A stretch of DNA of 6,584 bases from an uncultured Eubacteriales bacterium. Lineage in GTDB: Bacteria > Bacillota_A > Clostridia > Saccharofermentanales > Saccharofermentanaceae. Within the stretch, counting starts at the first letter, position 1, and every line of letters begins with the position of its first letter. The stretch covers positions 1 to 6,584 of the forward strand of contig OMQY01000046.1 of the NCBI GenBank assembly GCA_900313405.1. The letters are read 5' to 3'. Positions 1-5,543 of the stretch are shown here, piece after piece. The translations under genes were made by a program, and so were the position numbers. The notes beneath the pieces are model-generated. The model was given only the letters and a program-made list of their open reading frames with translations. It had not been told where the DNA came from and did no database searches.

Positions 1-440
1 ACAGCTACATCCTTGTCCTTGAAGAACGAACCGTCACATGTGGCACAGTAAGATATCCCCTTGCCGACCAGGCTGTCTTCCGACGCGATGCCAAGCTTAC
101 GGTGTGAAGCACCGGTCGCGATTATAAGGGCCTTTGCTTCGACTGTTGTACCGTATTCACCCGTGAGTGTGAACCCGTTATCCGCAGATCCCGTGATCGA
201 GTTTACACGATCGAATTCGAGACGGACACCCAATGCGGTTGCCTGTTCATATAGCCCCGTCGCAAAGTCGAATCCGGAGATATTCGCGATACCGGGATAG
301 TTGACGATCTCGGGCGTGTTTATTATCTGCCCGCCGTAAGCCTCGCCCTCGAAGATCACTGTATCCATTCCGGCGCGACATGCATAGATCGCTGCCGTTA
401 ATCCTGCCGTTCCTGCTCCGATGATCGCGATGTCTGCCAT
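1..440 (-). CDS. trxB: Thioredoxin reductase, N-terminal part (cut by window edge)
   Basis: Cytosolic FAD-dependent enzyme that uses NADPH to reduce thioredoxin. About 146 codons are present; the family is usually 300-320 residues, so the second half lies beyond the left edge. What is seen: an N-terminal dinucleotide-binding motif GAGTAG at residues 8-13 (Thr where many relatives have Pro), the FAD-contacting stretch GGQIINTPEIVNYPG at 36-50, a second nucleotide-fold motif IIATGA at 106-111, and the redox-active disulfide in CATCDG, Cys132 and Cys135. The CxxC inside the NADPH domain separates it from ferredoxin-type and AhpF-type relatives with other layouts, although a missing C-terminal half means a TrxR-like ferredoxin-dependent enzyme is not fully excluded. 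The start is set by AAAGGAG at 449-455, eight bases before ATG; this site lies in the last codons of the upstream thioesterase gene, whose stop is only 5 nt away. It is the last visible gene of the operon. Confidence 0.95.
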   Translation of the reverse strand, partial: MADIAIIGAGTAGLTAAIYACRAGMDTVIFEGEAYGGQIINTPEIVNYPGIANISGFDFATGLYEQATALGVRLEFDRVNSITGSADNGFTLTGEYGTTVEAKALIIATGASHRKLGIASEDSLVGKGISYCATCDGSFFKDKDVA

Positions 441-445
441 ATCGT

Positions 446-865
446 TCACTCCTTTGTAATGTATGGAAGCAACTGTTCGTACAGATCCTGATGATCGCGC
501 TTCAATGACAGTATCCTTCCTTCGGGATTAATGAAGCAGTGTTCACTGTTACCTGTGCACCTTATATCTCCTGTCTTCTTGTCTTTTACGGTATATCTTA
601 TCTTGAAGCGTACACCCGTAAAATCCGTTATTGCCATCTCAACGATAACAGTGTCGTAGTACTTTGCCATGGTCTTGTATTTGGCGGAGACTCCGACTAC
701 CGGACTTATGATCCCGATCTCTTCCATCTCTCTGCATCCGAGCCCGATCTTATCGAAAACATAGCTCCTGGCTTCCTCGAACCAACGAATATAGTTGGAA
801 TGATGTACTACCCCCATCTGATCTGTCTCGTAGTACTGGACAATGTGTTCGTATTCAAATACCAT
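446..865 (-). CDS. Hotdog-fold acyl-CoA thioesterase (YbgC/4HBT type)
   Basis: A 139-residue cytosolic protein predicted to hydrolyse acyl-CoA (or acyl-ACP) thioesters. The N-terminal signature of the 4-hydroxybenzoyl-CoA thioesterase/YbgC/FadM family is clear: YYETDQMGVVHHSNYIRWFEEAR at residues 11-33, where Asp15 matches the family's catalytic Asp, His21/His22 and Tyr25 are the usual flanking positions, and Arg33 closes the motif. The rest fits the hotdog core, with alternating strands around residues 60-115. Length is normal for a single-domain member (about 130-150). The start is supported by AAGGAGA at 871-877, 5 nt upstream, inside the end of the hydrolase gene; the first 11 bases overlap that gene's last codons in another frame. 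Substrate cannot be read from the sequence. Codon choice includes ATA and AGG, unlike the pgk-tpi gene to the right. Confidence 0.9.
   Translation of the reverse strand: MVFEYEHIVQYYETDQMGVVHHSNYIRWFEEARSYVFDKIGLGCREMEEIGIISPVVGVSAKYKTMAKYYDTVIVEMAITDFTGVRFKIRYTVKDKKTGDIRCTGNSEHCFINPEGRILSLKRDHQDLYEQLLPYITKE
449..455 (-). promoter_or_regulatory. Ribosome binding site of trxB inside the preceding gene
   Basis: AAAGGAG on the minus strand, 8 nt from the trxB ATG. Its bases also form the last sense codons (Lys-Glu) of the thioesterase and sit immediately before that gene's TGA. A ribosome finishing the thioesterase would therefore uncover or directly reuse this site, which suggests translational coupling. 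Confidence 0.8.
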
Positions 866-1835
866 TATTTTCTCCTTGTGTTACTGTTATTTCCTGCCCG
901 GAGGCAAATCTGTCTATATCATCGAAATACTCATACCGTACCGGTTCATGCTGCAGTTCGTGTCTGTAGTGACCGTAATCCTTGACAGTGATATCCGCAC
1001 CTGCCGCCCGAAGTCTTTCCTCGACCTGCCGGACTCCCTTGCCGTATCCTCCCACGGGATCCTCTTCTCCATACGGCATGAAGGCCGGCTTATCAGGCAG
1101 ATCTCTATATGCCTTACTGCTCTGCATATGCGATATGAGCGTAAAGAGATCTGTAAACCCTTTGGAAGTGAATAGGAATCCGGCCATCTCGTCTTCTATG
1201 TATTTACGGATCTCTTCGTCATCGGTCGACAGCCAGTCAAAGCTTGTCTTGGGGTGATCTATCCTCTTGTTGTAAGGCTTAAAAGCTATGCTGTTGATGA
1301 GCTTACCCGGCTTACGGCGCTGCCCGAACAGATTAGTTATCCGCGACAATGCAAGCCCTGCTCCGACGCCGGGATTAGGCCCCATAGTCGATGCAAAGAT
1401 AAAGCGGTCAAACTCATCAGAATACTTCCTGTCGATATACATATTCCGGACGATGAATGATCCCATGCTGTGTCCGTACAGGACATAATCAAGTCCGTCG
1501 CCGAATCTCTCCTTTACTATCCTGTGAAGCTCCATCTCGTCTCTCAGGATACATTCGGCGGAATCCTTGCCTGCACCGAAGAAGCCCTTAGGCATGTTGT
1601 TGCCGATATTGGTCTTCCACGTCTCGCCGTGACCCAACATATCAAGTCCGCACACATGCCAGCCTTTGCTGTTAAGATAGTCCGTCATCTCTTCGTAGCG
1701 ACCGAAGTGATCCGTCATCCCGTGACAGATCTGAAACACTCCTTTTATATCGCCGGTTGTCGCAGGGCATATAAAGGCAACGATCCTGTTACCCCCTCCT
1801 GCTGCCGCATCAAACACTATCCTCTCAGCATTCAT
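855..1835 (-). CDS. Alpha/beta hydrolase, monoacylglycerol lipase / S33-like
   Basis: A 326-residue serine hydrolase of the Hydrolase_4 (serine aminopeptidase S33, lysophospholipase-like) group. The sequence shows the oxyanion-hole segment ICHGMTDHFGRY at residues 36-47, the conserved LDMLGHGE at 64-71, the nucleophile elbow GHSMGS at 121-126 (Ser123), the acid in GEEDPVGGYGKGV at 256-268 (Asp259), and the catalytic His in YRHELQHE at 290-297 (His292). The triad is complete and in the usual order and spacing; residues ~150-245 form the lid or cap. No signal peptide or membrane segment is seen, so it is probably cytosolic. Likely substrates are monoacylglycerols, lysophospholipids or other carboxyl esters, but the motifs do not decide this. 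The start has GGAG at 1843-1846, 7 nt before ATG; the gap to the GH94 stop is 12 nt. The 3' end overlaps the thioesterase start by 11 nt, hinting that the two are made together. Confidence 0.9.
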   Translation of the reverse strand: MNAERIVFDAAAGGGNRIVAFICPATTGDIKGVFQICHGMTDHFGRYEEMTDYLNSKGWHVCGLDMLGHGETWKTNIGNNMPKGFFGAGKDSAECILRDEMELHRIVKERFGDGLDYVLYGHSMGSFIVRNMYIDRKYSDEFDRFIFASTMGPNPGVGAGLALSRITNLFGQRRKPGKLINSIAFKPYNKRIDHPKTSFDWLSTDDEEIRKYIEDEMAGFLFTSKGFTDLFTLISHMQSSKAYRDLPDKPAFMPYGEEDPVGGYGKGVRQVEERLRAAGADITVKDYGHYRHELQHEPVRYEYFDDIDRFASGQEITVTQGENNGI

Positions 1836-1847
1836 CCGGAATCTCCG

Positions 1848-4556
1848 TCAATCCAGAGTAACCCTGATATACGTTGTCTTATCCGTGGACAGCTTATCTG
1901 CCGGAACGCGATTGCCGTCCATCACAACACCGTCGACCTCTACTGCCGTTACGCTGTTGCCGGACGATGTCTTAACATAAGTGATGTCGATCGGACAGCC
2001 GTTAAACTCCATCGATACGCCTGCCTTGCCTTCACCATCAAACTGTTCGGGCAACAGCTTCGGCTCGAAAACGATATCGCCCCACTGTCCCTTAACGCCG
2101 AACATCTCCGTCAGCACCGTCAGCATGAGCCATGAGGCCGCGCCGGTCAGATAGTGATATACACCTCTTCCCTTCGGATCAAAGTACTCCGGAACCCCGG
2201 GATAGATCCCTGCCGACTCGAAGTCTGCAGCATGTCTGTAGAGCGTATCGATGACCTTGAAGCCTTCTTTCTTGAATCCTCTCGTATAGAGTGCATTACC
2301 GTACATCGTCGTCATATGAGAGAAGACTGCGCCGTTCTCTTTCTGCCCGTATGCGAATCCGAACATACGGCCCATATCGGTCTTGACCTCACGGAAGTTC
2401 GTATTGAGTCTGTAGCCGCCTATCGCTTCGTCATAGATATACTTATCTGCCGATCTTACGATCCCGCTGATCTGCTCTTCAGAAGCGATCCCGCTCATGA
2501 TCGTAAACACCTGTGAAGTGAGCATCATCCTGCCGTCTGCGATACTCTCGAGCGGACGCCCGGAATCGTCATAATAACCGTTGAATCTCGAATAACCGGA
2601 TGCGTCCGTAAACCATTCGCTCTCTGTTATATGAGCAGCGATATGCTCTGCCTTGGCAAGGAGATCCTCCCTGATATCGGATATCTTAATGCTCTTTACG
2701 GGAGCCTTAAATCCTTCTTTTACAAGTGAGCAGTATGAGGAAAGGATATCTCTTCTGTCATCATCCGAATCTCCTGTACCGAAGAGAAGCTCGATCTCTG
2801 AAGCCATCTCGATGCTGTCTTTGTGTGTCACCTCAGAATACTTATCAAGAAGAGATGCCAGCCTTCTCATATTGCCCGCGTAGGCAGCAGTAAATGCCAC
2901 ACTCTCGCCTCGCTTGGCAGCCATATCGAGAGCATCATTCCAGTCAGCTCCTCGAAGCCTCATGTGTCCGTGTTCGCCGATGTCGAAGAAAGCAGCCATA
3001 TTCTGGAGCAGGAGATGCTCGAGTACTGTTCCTTCAGACTTCATTGAAGCTATATCGTCATCAGTATGATCATCCTTGGACAAGAGCTTCTCTCCTCTCA
3101 TGACCTGACGATCGATGAAGTAAGGCGCTGTCTCGTCGAGGATCCCGAAGTCACCGCTCTGGTTGATATAGAGTTCCATAGTCATGAACGGCCACATGGC
3201 GTGATCCATCCACACTCTCGTTATCCCGTTACGGTCTGCAATGAACTCGCCTCTTCCGCTGCCGATTATCGTCGCATTCGTTCCGTCTGTCCTGACTCCG
3301 CCGAAGTTCTCGGCGAGCATATCCCTGACATCCGAAGGATCCATTATTATCAGTGCGAGGCAATCCTGCCACAGGTCACGCCAGCCTCTTCCGCCCTTAC
3401 CGTAATCATGATGCGGAAGGAAAGAGCATCCGTATATCCTTCGGAGCATCGGCTGGATACCGACCCAATACATCCAATTATCAAATGACTTATCACCGCT
3501 CCTGAATCTGACGTTATCGCGCCTTATCCAATATTCCTTCTGTGCCTCAAATGCGGATCTCTCTGTAGCGCTGTCGAGGAAGGGGAGGATATCCTTTTGC
3601 AGAGAAGAAGCGTGCGATAATATCGTCGCCTCGTCATCGGCGGCTTCACCGTTCTCATTAAGAGTCAGGATAAATATGTAAGATGCCTTCTCATTTGCCT
3701 TGATCGTCCTGGCGTCAAATCTCGCTGCACCGATCACTTCAAATCCGTCAACTCTGTCACCCGGCTTCATCTCAGGCTCATGCACAGCAGGATATGACGG
3801 TGCATCAAATGTTCCGCCCTCTCCTATATAATCCTCAACTACGGGGCAAAAGCCTGCGGGGGCATTCGAACCGTCAGTTACGTCTGCGGCAAAGAGTCCG
3901 TAGGAGATCTTATTGCGCCTGTGACCTCTCTCATCGAAAGTAAGCGTAGGATCGTTTACGATCCCATACTCCGTCACCAGAACTCTGTTGAGCATCGAGG
4001 TAACATTTCTGTGGTCTCTGATATTATCGGCCGAGCGTCCGTAGATCGGAACCGCGACCGTAGGAGTGATGTGAACATCGTCTGATCCGGTGTTCGTTAT
4101 ATCAACTCTCGTTATCTCTGCTTTAACATCCGTTCCGGAAGGGACAAATGTAGTTACTTCACACTTAAGGCCGACCTTAGGCATCTGCCTTACTACTCTC
4201 TGATACAGAAGTCCGCCGTATACCGTAACCTGATCGGCATCCTTATCGCCTGATGCCTTAGAAGCGTGCTGAGCCGCGGAGGCTCCCGTCGCAGACACGA
4301 GGACAGCCTTACTGTCACCGTCTCGAAGAGCAGATATCCAGAAGTTCCTTGTGGATCTGTTGTTATGGAGATTATCACTGCTTACCGGCTCAAGGATAAA
4401 CGTGTTCTGGCTTGTCTTAAGATCTCCTCCGAGCTCGGGAGTTACAGCTCCCATCATGCCATTTACGGAAGCTACCGGAAAATAAAGGTAGCTCATCCTG
4501 TCTGCATCTTTGAGTTCGAACGTTCCGTTCCCGTCAATAAAGCTGTAGCTCTTCAT
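1848..4556 (-). CDS. GH94-family glycoside phosphorylase (substrate unknown)
   Basis: A 902-residue protein of the cellobiose/chitobiose/laminaribiose phosphorylase family, which splits a beta-linked disaccharide or oligosaccharide with inorganic phosphate, giving a sugar 1-phosphate. Layout: N-terminal beta-sandwich (roughly 1-320), linker helices, (alpha/alpha)6 barrel (about 345-825) and a small C-terminal beta domain. Family landmarks are HHDYGKGGRGWRDLWQD at 382-398, GADWNDALD at 536-544, which carries the Asp used as general acid in GH94, and RGVYHYLTGAASW at 797-809, near the phosphate-binding region of characterised members. There is no signal peptide, as expected for an intracellular phosphorylase working on imported sugar. 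The length exceeds classical cellobiose phosphorylases (about 810) and is nearer laminaribiose phosphorylase-type members (about 900); this is suggestive only. The start has GGAGG at 4563-4567, 6 nt upstream. It may also be labelled glycosyltransferase 36; a hydrolase role is less likely given the motifs. Confidence 0.9.
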   Translation of the reverse strand: MKSYSFIDGNGTFELKDADRMSYLYFPVASVNGMMGAVTPELGGDLKTSQNTFILEPVSSDNLHNNRSTRNFWISALRDGDSKAVLVSATGASAAQHASKASGDKDADQVTVYGGLLYQRVVRQMPKVGLKCEVTTFVPSGTDVKAEITRVDITNTGSDDVHITPTVAVPIYGRSADNIRDHRNVTSMLNRVLVTEYGIVNDPTLTFDERGHRRNKISYGLFAADVTDGSNAPAGFCPVVEDYIGEGGTFDAPSYPAVHEPEMKPGDRVDGFEVIGAARFDARTIKANEKASYIFILTLNENGEAADDEATILSHASSLQKDILPFLDSATERSAFEAQKEYWIRRDNVRFRSGDKSFDNWMYWVGIQPMLRRIYGCSFLPHHDYGKGGRGWRDLWQDCLALIIMDPSDVRDMLAENFGGVRTDGTNATIIGSGRGEFIADRNGITRVWMDHAMWPFMTMELYINQSGDFGILDETAPYFIDRQVMRGEKLLSKDDHTDDDIASMKSEGTVLEHLLLQNMAAFFDIGEHGHMRLRGADWNDALDMAAKRGESVAFTAAYAGNMRRLASLLDKYSEVTHKDSIEMASEIELLFGTGDSDDDRRDILSSYCSLVKEGFKAPVKSIKISDIREDLLAKAEHIAAHITESEWFTDASGYSRFNGYYDDSGRPLESIADGRMMLTSQVFTIMSGIASEEQISGIVRSADKYIYDEAIGGYRLNTNFREVKTDMGRMFGFAYGQKENGAVFSHMTTMYGNALYTRGFKKEGFKVIDTLYRHAADFESAGIYPGVPEYFDPKGRGVYHYLTGAASWLMLTVLTEMFGVKGQWGDIVFEPKLLPEQFDGEGKAGVSMEFNGCPIDITYVKTSSGNSVTAVEVDGVVMDGNRVPADKLSTDKTTYIRVTLD

Positions 4557-4578
4557 ATCGCCCCTCCGAGTATGATGA

Positions 4579-5298
4579 TTATCTTCTTCTGCTGCCGCCT
4601 CTCATAGCCAGAAGTCTCAGCAGTGTCAGAGCTGAGGAAGCAAGTGCGATCGCATAAGTATCGCCGGCAGATCTCAGAAGAGAATGAGCCTGTGAATACT
4701 GATCCTCCGATACCCATCTGTATTCCTTCATATCCTTGAAGGCGCGTCGGCTGGCATTACGCTCGACCGGGAGCATGAACAGATAGAACAGGAAAGCTAT
4801 GCTGTAGACGACCAGACCGATAGTACTGATGGTATAGCCCATACTGCCGTTGACATTTCCGTTGCTGTCAGTAGAAGCATACATGATCATGACACCGATG
4901 ATGGTTATCCATACACCGAAGTTCGATGCAAAGCCTGCCATGGGAGCGAGCATCTGTCTGATCCTGTAGATGATCATACCCTCGGCATCCTGGATGGCAT
5001 GGCCGCACTCATGTGCCGCAATTGCTATGGCTGTAACAGTGTTACGCCCGTATGTGGTATCCGACAGATAGATCTTTCCCTCCTTGGGAGAGTAACAGTC
5101 CGTAAGACTTCCGGGCTTGTGATCGATAACTATTCCGTATACTCCGTGAGACCGCAGCATCTCTTCTACGACCTGGTTTGCCGTCTTGCCGGAAGCTGCC
5201 ATAACCTCGCTTCCCTTCTGAGCCTTCCTCTTAAGAGAAGACTGGACGACAAGGCTCCATATCATGATTCCAATTGCTACACCGTAATACCACAACAT
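4579..5298 (-). CDS. Membrane zinc metallopeptidase, YugP-like (Zn_peptidase_2)
   Basis: A 239-residue integral membrane protein of the YugP family, presumed zinc-dependent peptidases whose natural substrates are poorly defined. An N-terminal membrane segment (residues ~3-19) is followed by a basic stretch, a soluble part with the family motif LTDCY at 65-69, and the zinc/catalytic motif HECGH at 96-100 (His96, His100, Glu97). Further hydrophobic segments lie at ~118-140 and ~155-176. The latter ends in LPVERNASRRA, close to the LPVEFNASRRA pattern I recall for the family, with Arg180 in place of Phe. A final hydrophobic helix (~213-231) is followed by a short Arg-rich tail, RGGSRRR. Length is typical (about 220-240). 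The start has GAGAGG at 5306-5311, 7 nt before ATG. It is the first gene after a candidate promoter, so it leads the operon; the next gene begins 22 nt beyond its TAA stop. Confidence 0.9.
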   Translation of the reverse strand: MLWYYGVAIGIMIWSLVVQSSLKRKAQKGSEVMAASGKTANQVVEEMLRSHGVYGIVIDHKPGSLTDCYSPKEGKIYLSDTTYGRNTVTAIAIAAHECGHAIQDAEGMIIYRIRQMLAPMAGFASNFGVWITIIGVMIMYASTDSNGNVNGSMGYTISTIGLVVYSIAFLFYLFMLPVERNASRRAFKDMKEYRWVSEDQYSQAHSLLRSAGDTYAIALASSALTLLRLLAMRGGSRRR

Positions 5299-5333
5299 AT
5301 CCTTACCTCTCGTGCATTACACTTAAAGTCGTT

Positions 5334-5367
5334 CCGGAAAGGCCCCATGACCGGAGCTGCCCCATGA
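5334..5367 (-). repeat. Two adjacent copies of a 17-nt direct repeat in the operon leader
   Basis: On the minus strand, TCATGGGGCAGCTCCGG (5351-5367) is followed without a gap by TCATGGGGCCTTTCCGG (5334-5350), 14 of 17 bases identical. The pair lies between the candidate promoter and the metallopeptidase start, so it would be transcribed as part of the 5' leader. Role unknown: binding site, RNA element or chance duplication. Confidence 0.6.
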
Positions 5368-5377
5368 ACCCATAATG

Positions 5378-5406
5378 ATTTTATAATTTACCGAAGCAAA
5401 CATCAA
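5378..5406 (-). promoter_or_regulatory. Candidate sigma-A promoter of the five-gene operon
   Basis: Reading leftward, TTGATG (5401-5406) matches the -35 consensus at 4 of 6 positions and TAAAAT (5378-5383) matches the -10 at 5 of 6, with a 17-nt AT-rich spacer. Transcription would begin near 5371, giving a leader of about 73 nt before the metallopeptidase ATG. The position just after a terminator and before a tight gene cluster agrees with this. An overlapping weaker pair (TTGCTT at 5394-5399 with CATTAT at 5372-5377, 16 nt apart) is possible. Confidence 0.6.
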
Positions 5407-5478
5407 TTATCTACTGAGGCAGATGTGCGGTTAGATCTGTATTATCCAGGTCACGATGACACATTTATATGTTTTCGA

Positions 5479-5512
5479 GCAGACAAATGCCGCCCCGGAA
5501 TACCGGGACGGC
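5479..5512 (-). terminator. Probable intrinsic terminator of pgk-tpi
   Basis: A 10-bp GC-rich stem (arms 5503-5512 and 5489-5498) with a four-base loop at 5499-5502. One pair is a G-U wobble only in RNA transcribed leftward and would be a C-A mismatch in the other direction, so the structure favours the minus strand. The following U-rich stretch (AUUUGUCU) is short and interrupted, so termination may be incomplete. It begins about 30 nt after the last stop codon of pgk-tpi. Confidence 0.65.
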
Positions 5513-5519
5513 CATATGT

Positions 5520-5535
5520 TGATCATTTATGATCA
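5520..5535. repeat. Small inverted repeat TGATCA-ttta-TGATCA
   Basis: Two identical TGATCA palindromes separated by four bases, lying between the tandem stops of pgk-tpi and the GC-rich terminator hairpin. In RNA they can form a 6-bp stem with a 4-nt loop, which might help protect the 3' end or pause transcription. Each half is itself palindromic (a BclI-type site containing GATC), so a protein-binding role is equally open. Confidence 0.5.
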
Positions 5536-5543
5536 GGTGTTTA

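Noticed and set aside
61..300. A 79-codon plus-strand frame at the left end
   Set aside because: Antisense to trxB, whose FAD-binding and CATCDG motifs are clear; no supporting features.
539..1257. Several overlapping plus-strand frames of 90-148 codons
   Set aside because: All are antisense to the thioesterase and hydrolase, show no family motif, and are compositionally unlike the real proteins.
1470..2135. A 221-codon open frame on the plus strand
   Set aside because: It lies antisense to the GH94 and hydrolase genes, whose protein motifs are unmistakable. The translated product has no recognisable domain and crosses a gene boundary; it is a shadow of codon bias.
4193..4378. A 61-codon minus-strand frame inside the GH94 gene
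   Set aside because: It is out of phase with a well-supported gene, has no ribosome binding site that stands out, and shows no domain.
5299..5371. A riboswitch in the operon leader
   Set aside because: The predicted leader is only about 73 nt, has no expression-platform hairpin with U-tract, and I recognise no known aptamer core. The tandem repeat is reported on its own instead.
5308..5376. Short upstream reading frames in the operon leader, one of 20 codons from the ATG at 5364-5366 ending just before the metallopeptidase start
   Set aside because: No convincing ribosome binding site precedes these ATGs, and the peptide contains the tandem-repeat bases rather than a recognisable leader-peptide run of one amino acid.
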